A stretch of DNA of 37,913 nucleotides from Candidatus Altarchaeota archaeon (GCA_028712125.1 JAQTQS010000006.1:1-37913), one strand, 5' to 3'. Positions 8,730 to 18,479 are shown, counted from the first letter of the stretch. Notes: generated by a model not told the origin, from the sequence alone. A program made the numbers and translations.

Positions 8730-9260
8730 CTGAGTGAGAAACCGCCGGGAGAACAACCGCCAAAACAAGCCCAGAGCCCTCCAGAACGGGAGATTGAGCT
8801 TGTGGACACTAAAGCCCCCATACTCGCGAAACCCGCAAGCAAGCCTGTCCGCATAGAAGATACTGCTGACGCGATGGTAAAGACGTTCGCCCAGGGGCTT
8901 ACGCCGGTGCAAGGCAGGTTAATCAAAGCAGTAACATCCGGAGACGAGAGCTACGTGCTCAGGCCGGAACAAGGGGTGTCATTAACCGGGGCGGATATAC
9001 GCGACTTCGTCGACATGGCCATGGAAAAACCGTCCGACATAGTGACTGCTGAAAAAAGGATTATCCCCAAGGTTCCTTTAAGCAAGGAAAGCCATCCTGA
9101 AGACTGGCAATGGAAAGGCGCAAGGGCAAGGCATCTGGTAGCAGCTGCGCAGCTAAATCAAAAGGTGAATGAAGCATTCGGCACGCAAATCCCTGTAAAG
9201 GATTACGAGCTTTCCGCCGAACGCCTTCAAGCGCGCATTCAACAAGCAAAGCCAAAATAA
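8724..9260 (+). CDS. Orphan protein, tandem paralogue B
   Basis: GRLIKAV..., HPEDWQWKGARARHLVAAAQLNQKVNEAFGTQIPVKDYELSAERL matches paralogue A. Confidence 0.75.
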   Translation: MTLSEKPPGEQPPKQAQSPPEREIELVDTKAPILAKPASKPVRIEDTADAMVKTFAQGLTPVQGRLIKAVTSGDESYVLRPEQGVSLTGADIRDFVDMAMEKPSDIVTAEKRIIPKVPLSKESHPEDWQWKGARARHLVAAAQLNQKVNEAFGTQIPVKDYELSAERLQARIQQAKPK

Positions 9261-9277
9261 CGGCCCTAAAAAGTCCA

Positions 9278-10222
9278 TCATCCGATTCTGTCCAATACCG
9301 CGGCCATCATCAGCGGCAAATTTATGCTCGCGTCGCCTTCAACGGTAATATACTTGGCCTTCTCCTTCACCTTGCCCCATGACACGGCCTCGCGTATTCG
9401 CGCGCCTGAGAGGCTGCCGTCGTGCTCGACCGCAGTCGTCAGGTAGACTGCTCTTGAGAGCCCGCCCATGAACTGGTTCCACCAGATGGTGTGGTGCTTT
9501 GATATGCCGCCGCCTATCATGAGCGCGCCGGTCTTCTTGGCGCTGAACACTTTCTCGGCTAGGACGTCCTCGTCCTTGAACAGGTTCAGCCTGAAATCCC
9601 GGTGGGCCTGCTGGAAGAAATAGAGCTGGCTGCCGAAGGCGCCGTCGAGTATGCCGGGCACGATTATTGGAATCTCGTTCTTGGCCGCCCAGTAGAGTAT
9701 GGAGTCCTTGTCTTTCAGCCTTTTGCCGAACTCCCATATCAACTCATAGCCGGATGTCTCGCGCATGCCCTTATGGTAAAGCTCCTCAAGCACCGGCCGC
9801 ATCTTGTCCTCAAGGACTATGCCGTAGCACTCGTTTGGTATGACTATGTTGCCCAGCCGGTTTACGCCCTTGCGGTGGAGCAGCGCGTCGTCCATCATGA
9901 AGTCCCCGTGATAATAGTTCTTGTGCACCCGCGCAAGGTCGTGGTCGAGCGTCCCGCAGGTCGTTATGAAAACGTCAAACAGCTTTCGTTTCGCAAGCTC
10001 GGCAAAGACGCCCCTGACGCCCGTGGAAACCAGCGCCGCCGGAAAACTCAGGAAGTTAAGGCTCTCCTCGTCATCCAGCATCTCGGCCAGAATGTCGACC
10101 CCAACGGCCAGTTTCTTGGCTGTGAAACCGCCGCCGGCTTTCATGCCTTCCACCAGTTCGGACGCGGTCACGCCCTTTTGCAGCTTGATGTCCCGCACGG
10201 GTATGCCTGAAAATCTTGCCAT
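9278..10222 (-). CDS. dys: Deoxyhypusine synthase
   Basis: TCGTLDHDLAR, GDFMMDDALLHRKG, GGGISKHHTIWWNQFMGGLSRAVYLTTAVEHDGSLSGARIREAVSWGK. Confidence 0.95.
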   Translation of the reverse strand: MARFSGIPVRDIKLQKGVTASELVEGMKAGGGFTAKKLAVGVDILAEMLDDEESLNFLSFPAALVSTGVRGVFAELAKRKLFDVFITTCGTLDHDLARVHKNYYHGDFMMDDALLHRKGVNRLGNIVIPNECYGIVLEDKMRPVLEELYHKGMRETSGYELIWEFGKRLKDKDSILYWAAKNEIPIIVPGILDGAFGSQLYFFQQAHRDFRLNLFKDEDVLAEKVFSAKKTGALMIGGGISKHHTIWWNQFMGGLSRAVYLTTAVEHDGSLSGARIREAVSWGKVKEKAKYITVEGDASINLPLMMAAVLDRIG

Positions 10223-10330
10223 AAGAATAAGACATAGGAGACGGGAAATAAAAGAACGCGGCGCAATCCAGAATAATCCGCATGCCGGGCGTGTAATTAA
10301 TCCCCTCTCCTAAATAATATCCGACATACA

Positions 10331-12577
10331 ATGCGCCTCCTTACCTTAGAGCTTGAGAACTGGTCCTGCCACAGCAGCCTCAGCCTCGACCTCTCAAGCG
10401 GCCTGCAAATCGAGGGCCGCAACGGCAGCGGGAAGAGCAGCATCCTTGAGGCAATCCGTTTCGTGTTCGCGGAGACTGCGAGGAAGTACACGGGCCGGCT
10501 GAAGAACGGCGAGCGTTCCGCAAGAGTATCGTTGTCGTTCGAGAAGGACGGCAGCACCTATGTCGTTGAAAAAGAGCTGCTATTGGACAAGGCGTCCACG
10601 GCCCGGATGCTGTGCAACGGCGTTGTCGTGGGCGACAATCCCAGCAGCGTATACGCCCGCATGCAGAACATCCTCGACGAGAACGTCATCGACAAGCTTC
10701 TCTACATACCCCAGGGCGGGCTTACCTCCATCGTCGAAGGACTCACAAGAGACGAAGGGAAAAGAAAGCTCGACTCATTGTTCGGGCTCGAGCGTTTCGA
10801 CAGGGTATACAAGGAGTCGGCCGAGGACGTCAAGGAGGCGAAGCTGAAGCTCGAATTCTCGGCCGAGCAGCTTGCCAGGCATCCGAAAGACGCCGACCGG
10901 GAGTACTCGGAAGAGCTTGGGAAGATAAGCGGCGAGCAAAAAACAATCGAGGCAGAGGCTAAGGCGCTTTCCGCCGAGGTCGCCGGGCTGGACGGCGAGA
11001 TTTCCAAGGCCGATGCCGGCGTTAAAAAGCTTGAAGAATCTAAACGAAAGCTCGACGCGCTAAAGGAAGAATTAAAGACCCTGGACGTCTCATCGGCCAA
11101 GTCAGCTGCCGAGCTTGAAGCTGTGCGCCAGAGGCTGGAACGAATGTCAAAGGCGGCATCAGACCTCGCATCCCTTTCCGAAAAGGCCGTGGAGCTCAAG
11201 AAATACGCGGAGATGCGCGAACTGCTCCAGAAACTGGAGCGCCTTGACGAAAAGCATTCAAGCATGATGCTTGACCGCGACCGCGAACGCCTTATGGCAT
11301 TAAGCGGCGTGCTTGCTGAAAAGGCGGAATTGGAAAAAACGGCGGCAGAAGCTGAAAACGCGCTGAAGCAGGATGAAGCCAGTAAAGCCGCGTCAGAGCA
11401 CGAACTCAAGGGCATGGAAAGCCGGCTTAAGGACCTTGAAGGGCTCAACGGACAGGCTGCATGCCCGCGATGCGGCCAGGCATTGACGCCGGAGCACCTA
11501 GAAGCCGAGAAGGCGGCGACATTGGAATCAGCAGGCAAACTAAAAGAGACGCTGGCGGGACTGCTTGAATCAGTCAACGCCGGGCAGGCCAGTCTAAAAA
11601 AACTGAAGAAGGAGTATTCGTCCCTTGAGAAGAACGATGCTGAATACCGCTACCTAAAGGCCGAGCTTGAAAGGAAGACAGACGAGGAGAAGGACCTCTT
11701 GGAAGCGGTCTCGTTCGTTAAAAACAAGCTGTCGGCGGCGGGATACGGCGACGAAGGCGCAAGGTTCGTCGAGGAGAAGGTCGCGGAATACGGCAAGGTA
11801 TGCGGAGAAATCGAACTCCTAACCGAGGAAGTAAAGCAAAAGGCCGGCCTTGAAGCCAGGCGAAAGACGCTCTCAGACAGCCTATCTTCCACCGCAAGCC
11901 GGCGTGAAAACATATCCGCAGCCGTCGGCCAGATTGCCTTCAAGGATGACGACCTTGCTATTCTGCGCAAGCTTAAGGACGAACTGGTCGCTAAGAGGTA
12001 CGCGCTCTTCAGCGAGTGCGACCGGAAGCAGTACCGGATAATGGAATTGAACATTCGCCATGAAGAATCGGAAAAGAAGCTTAACGAGTACCGCCGGTTC
12101 AGGGAAGGCCGGGATTCGCAGGAGCGCGAGCTGCGCGTCCTATCGCAGGCGAGGGAGGTGTTCCATACAGACAAGGGCATACAGAAATACCTTCGCGACC
12201 GCTACATAAGCCAGTTGAACGGCCTGCTCACATACTACTTCAAGCGGCTTAACGAGAATCCAAAGTACAATGAAATCGCGTTTGACAAGGACTACGAGCT
12301 GCAGGTCAGGACGACCGACGGTGTCATGGCTATCGAGCAGCTGTCAGGTGGCGAGAAGATTCAGCTCGCAATAGCATTGCGAATCGCGCTGACCGAAATG
12401 CTGTCCCATACCCGCATTCTCATACTGGACGAGCCGTTCGGCAGCCTCGACCGCAACCACCGGGAAATACTCGGAGAAACATTGAACAAGATAGCTGCGG
12501 GAGGCCAATTAATCGTGGTGACTCACATCCACGTGGACTCCCTGCAGCTGAGTCGTGTCGAACTTGGCGGGTATTAA
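10331..12577 (+). CDS. rad50: Rad50-type SMC-like DNA repair ATPase with zinc hook
   Basis: Walker A EGRNGSGKSSILEAIRFVF, coiled coils, hook CPRCGQAL, signature LSGGEKIQLAIALRIAL, Walker B LILDEPFGSLD. Confidence 0.9.
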   Translation: MRLLTLELENWSCHSSLSLDLSSGLQIEGRNGSGKSSILEAIRFVFAETARKYTGRLKNGERSARVSLSFEKDGSTYVVEKELLLDKASTARMLCNGVVVGDNPSSVYARMQNILDENVIDKLLYIPQGGLTSIVEGLTRDEGKRKLDSLFGLERFDRVYKESAEDVKEAKLKLEFSAEQLARHPKDADREYSEELGKISGEQKTIEAEAKALSAEVAGLDGEISKADAGVKKLEESKRKLDALKEELKTLDVSSAKSAAELEAVRQRLERMSKAASDLASLSEKAVELKKYAEMRELLQKLERLDEKHSSMMLDRDRERLMALSGVLAEKAELEKTAAEAENALKQDEASKAASEHELKGMESRLKDLEGLNGQAACPRCGQALTPEHLEAEKAATLESAGKLKETLAGLLESVNAGQASLKKLKKEYSSLEKNDAEYRYLKAELERKTDEEKDLLEAVSFVKNKLSAAGYGDEGARFVEEKVAEYGKVCGEIELLTEEVKQKAGLEARRKTLSDSLSSTASRRENISAAVGQIAFKDDDLAILRKLKDELVAKRYALFSECDRKQYRIMELNIRHEESEKKLNEYRRFREGRDSQERELRVLSQAREVFHTDKGIQKYLRDRYISQLNGLLTYYFKRLNENPKYNEIAFDKDYELQVRTTDGVMAIEQLSGGEKIQLAIALRIALTEMLSHTRILILDEPFGSLDRNHREILGETLNKIAAGGQLIVVTHIHVDSLQLSRVELGGY

Positions 12578-12584
12578 AAAAGAC

Positions 12585-14378
12585 TTACCCGCATCCGCCG
12601 CTTGCCGGGACCGATGCCGTGGCAGTCGACCCCTCAAGTGTCTTCTCGCAGCCGCTCAGGCCGGCGTTATACTTGCAGACTAGCTCCTTGATGCTGTTCG
12701 CAGGCATAGCGCCGCCCTGCTGGAACTTGCCGTTCACGACGAACGTCGGCGAACTGCCGATGCCAAGCTCGTTGCCAAGCTTTATGTTCTCGGACAAGAG
12801 CTGGGTGCCCTCGCTGCCCTCGGCGCACGTCTTTATGACGCTCGCGTCAATGCCTGCCGTCTGGGCGCACGTCTGCCATTTCGTAGCAACGTTCTTAATG
12901 TCCGCGTTGACGCACAGAACGTACTTGAAGTAGTCGGCCGGGTAGTGCTCCATCGCACAGACCTGCCGGATGTCCTCGTCAACCTCTGCCTGTCCGTGCA
13001 GGCTGCTGAACTTGCCCTGCGTGTCTTCGCTTGCGATGAACCGCAGAGTAAAGTTTATCTTGTCGCCGAAGAGCTCGAGAACCGTCTTGAGGTTATTCTC
13101 GGCTGCAACGCCGTACGGGCACTGGCTCATGACGAAAAGGTCCAGTTTCTTTGGAACTTCAACCAGCGTCGGGTTGTAGGTTGAGCCTGACGCCTGCGGG
13201 TTGATAAGATACTTGTCTTCCTTCTGTACAAGCGCCCTGCTAACCTTCGAATAATTCGGCGACTTGGTGACATTCACGTCAAACAGGTAGGCTGGAAGCA
13301 TCTTGATGCCGTACTTTGCGGTGAGCGCTTTGCCCTCATCGCTGCCGTATTCCACATTCCTGACCTTCAATCCCGCGAACAGCTGCTTGCTGGTGGTTAG
13401 TATCGATGTCGTGTCGCATGTCGTGCAGTCAGCGGAGTTCACGACAATCAAGTCAATCGGCGTCGGGTCGATATACTCGCACTTGGCGTCCTTCTGGCCC
13501 GGATTCACGCACTTGCCTTCCTTGGTCGGCTGAGCGGTGCAGTCATCGCTGGTGCTGCAGGCCGGAATGTTTGCGCATTCAGGGTGTCCGGAGAGGCCTG
13601 CGCATAACGCCCGCATGAAGGATGCGGAGTCCCGCGCGCCCTGGTACTGCTTCCCGTTGACGTAGATTGTAGGGCTCCCCCCTGCCTTAGCTGCCTGTGA
13701 AGCCTTGATGGATGCTGATAGAAGCTGGGTGCCTTCTGTTCCCTTGAAACAAGTTTGGAGTTTCTGCGCGTCTATCCCTGTCTGGGCTGCGCATGACTCC
13801 CAGTTGGTCGTTAGTTTTGAAGCCTCCTTGTTCTGGCATACGATGAAGTCCACATACTTGTCAGGGCTGATCTTTGCTGCGCAAAGCTGTATCTTGTCGC
13901 CCTCGACCTCGTTCGCGCCATGCAGGCTGTTGAATACTCCGGGCGATGTCTCACCGCCGATGAAATTCAATGAGAAAGCGACGCTGTTCCCAAGACTCTT
14001 CAGGACCGGGGCTATTGCGTCCTCGACCTGCGTTCCATAAGGACACTGGCTCATGACATAGAACTCCAGCTTAACGGTACCATACTGGCTCGGGGTATTG
14101 CTGCCAGATGAATCCTGGGTGCCGTTGGATGCGATAATCGCTCCCGCCGAAATGCTGTCCATGCCGCCGTTATTATTGTTATAAACCTGGGTGTACATGT
14201 AAGCCAAAGCAACTACAGAAACCATAAGAAGGACAACCAAGACGTTGTTCACGTTCATCGCCGGCCGTGGCGTTTCAGAACGGCCTAAATCATCGTTCTG
14301 CGTCTTTACGGCCCCAGCGTCCGTTGCTTTTGCGTTTTTTGCATTCCCCTGACTTTTCCCCGTTTTTTTCTGCGTCAT
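12585..14378 (-). CDS. Membrane-anchored triple thioredoxin-fold protein (two DsbA/GILT-like domains flanking a CxxC domain)
   Basis: N-terminal TM VLVVLLMVSVVALAYMY; FYVMSQCPYGTQVEDAI and LFVMSQCPYGVAAENNL repeats; middle domain DCTTCD; SPTIYVNGK / SPTFVVNGK. Confidence 0.8.
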   Translation of the reverse strand: MTQKKTGKSQGNAKNAKATDAGAVKTQNDDLGRSETPRPAMNVNNVLVVLLMVSVVALAYMYTQVYNNNNGGMDSISAGAIIASNGTQDSSGSNTPSQYGTVKLEFYVMSQCPYGTQVEDAIAPVLKSLGNSVAFSLNFIGGETSPGVFNSLHGANEVEGDKIQLCAAKISPDKYVDFIVCQNKEASKLTTNWESCAAQTGIDAQKLQTCFKGTEGTQLLSASIKASQAAKAGGSPTIYVNGKQYQGARDSASFMRALCAGLSGHPECANIPACSTSDDCTAQPTKEGKCVNPGQKDAKCEYIDPTPIDLIVVNSADCTTCDTTSILTTSKQLFAGLKVRNVEYGSDEGKALTAKYGIKMLPAYLFDVNVTKSPNYSKVSRALVQKEDKYLINPQASGSTYNPTLVEVPKKLDLFVMSQCPYGVAAENNLKTVLELFGDKINFTLRFIASEDTQGKFSSLHGQAEVDEDIRQVCAMEHYPADYFKYVLCVNADIKNVATKWQTCAQTAGIDASVIKTCAEGSEGTQLLSENIKLGNELGIGSSPTFVVNGKFQQGGAMPANSIKELVCKYNAGLSGCEKTLEGSTATASVPASGGCG

Positions 14379-14459
14379 TTTGTCTTAAATGATTTGTGCA
14401 AAGCCGTAGAGAGCATAGAAACAGACCCCCAACGCCTTTGTATATATAGCGCAAATGCC

Positions 14460-15275
14460 CTATATAAATGCCTTGGTTTTATAGCGGCCGACGCCTAAAC
14501 GACAAGCTCCGGCCTCCCTTATCCTGTCCTCTATGAAGCTCCTGTCGGATACCAAGTACTTACCCTCCCGGATGCCAAGGCTGTCGAGCCTAAGGCCGCC
14601 GATGGCAATCCTACGAAGCCTTTTCACCTTGTTCCCTGTCGCCCTGAACATCCGGCGGACCTCCCTCTTCTTGCCCTCGGAAAGCGTTATGACAAACTTC
14701 CTACGGTCCCGTTCGTCAATCATGATACCGCACTTCTTCGTCCTGTAGTTAGTGACCTTCCCGTTCTCCTCGAGCTCGATGACCACTCCCTCCTCAATCC
14801 TCTTAATATCCTCCTCGGCCATGTCCTTCTCCAAAAACCCGGAGTAAGTCCTCTCTACCCCGAACTTCGGGTCGGTCAGCCTTGAACAGAGCTCCCCGTC
14901 ATTCGTCAGTATGAGAAGCCCGGAAGTGTCCTCGTCAAGCCGGCCCACACAGAAAAGCGATTTAACGACCTTCTCGTCCAAGCCCGCCAGAAGGTCGAAG
15001 ACGCTCCTCCTGCCGAAAGAGCGCTCCACCGGAGTAAGCCGGGAGGACAAAAAACCCATAGGCTTATTAAGTATAATATACGTCTTACTAGAGGCCGGCT
15101 TCAAAACCGCGCCATTCCACCGCACCTCCCGCTTGCCGGGCCGAAGCTGGTAAAGCCGGTTCAACACAACCTTACCATCAACGGCAATCTCACCTTCACG
15201 AATGGCGCGATAAACAGCGGCCTTGCCGTCAAACGAGCCAGTCCCGCTCAAAAACTGATGGAGATAAACCTTCAT
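14460..15275 (-). CDS. RsuA/RluB/RluF-family pseudouridine synthase
   Basis: S4-like N-terminus, VGRLDEDTSGLLILTNDGEL catalytic motif, GKKREVRRMF. Confidence 0.93.
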   Translation of the reverse strand: MKVYLHQFLSGTGSFDGKAAVYRAIREGEIAVDGKVVLNRLYQLRPGKREVRWNGAVLKPASSKTYIILNKPMGFLSSRLTPVERSFGRRSVFDLLAGLDEKVVKSLFCVGRLDEDTSGLLILTNDGELCSRLTDPKFGVERTYSGFLEKDMAEEDIKRIEEGVVIELEENGKVTNYRTKKCGIMIDERDRRKFVITLSEGKKREVRRMFRATGNKVKRLRRIAIGGLRLDSLGIREGKYLVSDRSFIEDRIREAGACRLGVGRYKTKAFI

Positions 15276-15365
15276 AACAATAATACAATAGGAGACGCTA
15301 ACCTTTATTACACAACTGTATCCCCGCCAAAGAAAGAAGGAATAAAATACTCAAATTAGCCAAAA

Positions 15366-15376
15366 CTTAAATACGC
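15366..15376 (+). promoter_or_regulatory. Archaeal BoxA/TATA-like element for tRNA-Val
   Basis: acttaaatacg about 35-40 nt upstream of the tRNA 5' end. Confidence 0.5.
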
Positions 15377-15408
15377 CACATACCAATCATTAATCCTGCC
15401 ATAAAACG

Positions 15409-15481
15409 GGCCTGTAGTCTAGTCGGTTATGACGTCGCCTTTACGAGGCGAAGATCACCGGTTCGAATCCGGTCAGGCCCA
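15409..15481 (+). tRNA. tRNA-Val (anticodon TAC)
   Basis: Acceptor GGGCCTG/CAGGCCC, anticodon stem TCGCC/GGCGA with loop TTTACGA, T arm ACCGG-TTCGAAT-CCGGT; no intron; CCA not encoded. Confidence 0.95.
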
Positions 15482-15528
15482 CAGCCTTTTTTCTAACATA
15501 GACGTTCGATTGTTATCTGATGGCCTCA

Positions 15529-15990
15529 TCATTTTTTAAAGATTAGTTTCCTTGGTAATGCTCCTGTTTTGTATCTGTCTACTGCCATTCCGATAAAGTA
15601 GCCTAGTGGCGCGAGGACGCAGCTTCGGGTTAAATAGGTTGTGTAATACCTCTGGAAATTCTCAAGTTCGTCTATCCCATAACCTAGCAGCAGCCCGAAT
15701 AATACGGTGATTGTGGGGGCGAGTAGTGCGTAAATGGCCCCGGCTGTTATTGAATTCAATATCTCACCATTTTTCTTATAGACCAATATGCCGGCATATA
15801 CCGGGAGAAGTGTGGTGGACACAATATAAAAGGATTTCATCATATCGTACCTCTCCTCCTGGAATCCTGAGAGCTCCATAGCGGAAGCTATGAAGAGCAC
15901 AATAAAGTTTATCAATAGCGGTGATTCCATGCATGACAGATAATCCCTTGCGCTCATCCCAAACAGTCTGTTTTCAAGGAGCCTCTCCAT
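15529..15990 (-). CDS. Multi-pass membrane protein, unknown
   Basis: Several hydrophobic segments (LLINFIVLFIASAM, ITAGAIYALLAPTITVLFGLLLGYG). Confidence 0.6.
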   Translation of the reverse strand: MERLLENRLFGMSARDYLSCMESPLLINFIVLFIASAMELSGFQEERYDMMKSFYIVSTTLLPVYAGILVYKKNGEILNSITAGAIYALLAPTITVLFGLLLGYGIDELENFQRYYTTYLTRSCVLAPLGYFIGMAVDRYKTGALPRKLIFKK

Positions 15991-16130
15991 GTCATTAACC
16001 TACTGTGTAAGGGCCAATAAAACAGCCGGCCGGGCTTGTCCCTGCCGTTTCCTGTTTTAAGTTTTGGTTTTTTTGAGTTAGGAATGTTTGTTGTCGCGGT
16101 TATTATCGCGTAGTTGAATAGTATTCTATC

Positions 16131-17162
16131 ATGGATTCTCCGGTTGTTTATTTTTACGGCGACGTTTCCAGCCTCCGCAGGGGGGCTGCTGGCTTCTTTG
16201 ACATTATCCAAAAGGATTACGGAGCCGGCCGTGTAGGCCTGAAGGTGCATTTCGGGGAGGGAAGGAACGACACTTATGTGCGGCCCGAATGGCTTATGGA
16301 CGTGAAATCCTTTTTCCCGGAGGCTGCCTTTGTGGAGTGTAACGTGCTTTACCGCGGGCATCGGACTGTCAGGGAGAGCCATGTTGCGATGGCCCGCTCT
16401 CACGGGTTTGACTTTCTTCCGGTGGATATTTTAGACGGCGAGAGTGGCGAGTTGCAGGCGGAAGTTCCGGTCAATGTCGGCCGCACAATGAAGGCTAAGC
16501 TGGGCGGCAATCTTTTGAATTACAAGCGTCTGGTCGCAATCTCCCATTTCAAGGGCCATATGGCGACTGGTTTTGGAGGGGCGTTGAAGAACATCGGCAT
16601 GGGTTTGGGTTCGAGGGCCGGGAAGATGGACATGCATTCCATCGTTTCGCCTATTGTTCGGGGCGATAGGTGTGTCGCATGCGGCACGTGCGTGCGTGAT
16701 TGCCCCGTTGGTGCGGTTTCGCTGGGCACTGTGGCTTCTATCGACTCTGGGAAGTGCATCGGCTGCGCTCACTGCATTTCAGTCTGCCCTTCCTCCGCCA
16801 TCGACATTAATTGGAACATGTCACATGAGGTGAACCGCGTGCTTATGGAGAAGATTGCGGAGTACGCGCTTGCCGCAATTAAGGGAAGGCGCTGGTGGTT
16901 CATTAACTTCATAACCGGAGTCACCTACGACTGCGATTGCTTTGACCTGAAGCAGGAGCCGTTCATGGGCGACTTGGGGATTCTGTTGAGCCGCGACCCG
17001 GTGGCCGTGGACCAGGCGAGCCTGGATTTAGTCAAGGAGAAGAATAAGGGAATAGATCCGTTCTTCAAGAAGCATGGCGTGGACGGGACTCACATACTCG
17101 AATACGGGGAAAAAATCGGATTGGGCGCTAGGGAATACGAGTTAAAAAAAGTGTGTGGATAA
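16131..17162 (+). CDS. DUF362-family protein with two 4Fe-4S ferredoxin motifs
   Basis: CVACGTCVRDCPVGAV and CIGCAHCISVCPSSAI; KVHFGEG, HFKGHMATGFGGALKNIGMGLGS. Confidence 0.9.
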   Translation: MDSPVVYFYGDVSSLRRGAAGFFDIIQKDYGAGRVGLKVHFGEGRNDTYVRPEWLMDVKSFFPEAAFVECNVLYRGHRTVRESHVAMARSHGFDFLPVDILDGESGELQAEVPVNVGRTMKAKLGGNLLNYKRLVAISHFKGHMATGFGGALKNIGMGLGSRAGKMDMHSIVSPIVRGDRCVACGTCVRDCPVGAVSLGTVASIDSGKCIGCAHCISVCPSSAIDINWNMSHEVNRVLMEKIAEYALAAIKGRRWWFINFITGVTYDCDCFDLKQEPFMGDLGILLSRDPVAVDQASLDLVKEKNKGIDPFFKKHGVDGTHILEYGEKIGLGAREYELKKVCG

Positions 17163-17218
17163 TAAACTGCCTTATGCTTCTGTAATAATACAAGCGAATC
17201 TTGGTTTTTTGGCATTAT

Positions 17219-17953
17219 CTACTGGGGTTTTGCCGCAGTTGTCCACTGGCGTTCTATCACTTTGAATTTCATTGCAGTTTTCTCTAGAACGTCCTTCTCT
17301 TTAGCGCCTCCCGCCGCAAGCCTGCCTAAATCATCTATAACGCCCTGGAGGTGGTTCAGAGTGAATACTGGAAATTTACGGCGGCTTTGCCCCCCCGCGA
17401 AGGGGTCCGGGTCTCTAGTGGCGTATTCCAGGTTGTCTGCCAGGCTACGAGTCAGTACGTCTGGGTCCACGCCTCCATTCCTTATTTCCCTAATATCGAC
17501 CGGTTTCAGACCAACTGCTTTTAATCCCTGGGGAGTAGGTTCTATTCGACCAATGAGAAATTTCTTCTCGTCGCCCATAAAACGCGGCCTCTCTATAAAC
17601 AAGAACTGTTGTTCCACTCTACCTGCCCATGCCTTCGGGCCGGCTTTGGCCTGGCTTAAGAGCATGCCGAATGAAATTGAGCCTGCGTTTGAATATTCCG
17701 GAGTGCCTCCCGTACCGCTGGGGACTACTGCAACCGGTATGGGGTCCATCACCGGCTTTCCCAAGGCCGGGTGGGCCATGCACCACATTAGGCCGTTCCA
17801 GTATGGTGACGTATAGAAACGGTTGAAGGAATCTTCCCTCGTTCTTCTGTCCCTTACCTGTTGGACACGAACGTCAAGTTCATCAGGCTGGCCGATACTC
17901 CTGCTTCCTCTTCTGCTAGCCCTTGGATCGTCCGTTACGTACCTGCCTGTCAT
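17219..17953 (-). CDS. Hypothetical protein
   Basis: Single uninterrupted 244-aa ORF filling the gap between neighbours; no recognised motif. Confidence 0.6.
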   Translation of the reverse strand: MTGRYVTDDPRASRRGSRSIGQPDELDVRVQQVRDRRTREDSFNRFYTSPYWNGLMWCMAHPALGKPVMDPIPVAVVPSGTGGTPEYSNAGSISFGMLLSQAKAGPKAWAGRVEQQFLFIERPRFMGDEKKFLIGRIEPTPQGLKAVGLKPVDIREIRNGGVDPDVLTRSLADNLEYATRDPDPFAGGQSRRKFPVFTLNHLQGVIDDLGRLAAGGAKEKDVLEKTAMKFKVIERQWTTAAKPQ

Positions 17954-18074
17954 TTTAATTTGGTAATTTACTCTTGGGGTGGCGTTGTTTATAAACCTTC
18001 CTCCAAGGCGGGGGATAAGTTTCCTGGCTTTTACGATTGATTTAATTGCATGTAAAAATTAAGAATTATTTACA

Positions 18075-18479
18075 ATGGTCTTTAAAGCTCCTTCGCTTAC
18101 TGTGGACGGGGTGGTTGTTGACCGCGGGAGGGTCGTTCTGATTAAGCGTCGTTTTCCGCCGTTTGCCGGCTCTTGGGCTTTGCCCGGCGGTTTTGTGGAT
18201 GCCGGCGAGTCGGTCGAGCAGGCTGTTGTGAGGGAGGTGTTTGAGGAGACCAGCCTGAAGGCCAGGGTTGTTAGGTTGGTCGGCGTGTATAGCAAGCCGA
18301 ATCGTGACCCTCGTAGGCATACTGTTTCCGTCTGCTTTTTGTGCAAAAGGAAGTCCGGTGTTCTTAACGCCGGGAGCGATTCGAAGGAGGCTTGCTGGTT
18401 TAGATTGGATGAGCTGCCGAAGCTTGCTTTCGACCATGCGGATATGATTAGGGATGCGAAGAGGCTTCTAGTCGGCTAA
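18075..18479 (+). CDS. NUDIX hydrolase
   Basis: Nudix box GGFVDAGESVEQAVVREVFEETSL. Confidence 0.92.
   Translation: MVFKAPSLTVDGVVVDRGRVVLIKRRFPPFAGSWALPGGFVDAGESVEQAVVREVFEETSLKARVVRLVGVYSKPNRDPRRHTVSVCFLCKRKSGVLNAGSDSKEACWFRLDELPKLAFDHADMIRDAKRLLVG

Noticed and set aside
10702-11577. 291-aa minus-strand Ser-rich ORF
   Set aside because: Antisense to the rad50 coiled-coil; composition is the mirror of Glu/Lys/Ala codons.
15409-15540. tRNA-Val as an integration site (attB) for a mobile element
   Set aside because: No integrase nearby and no direct repeat of the tRNA 3' end noticed downstream.
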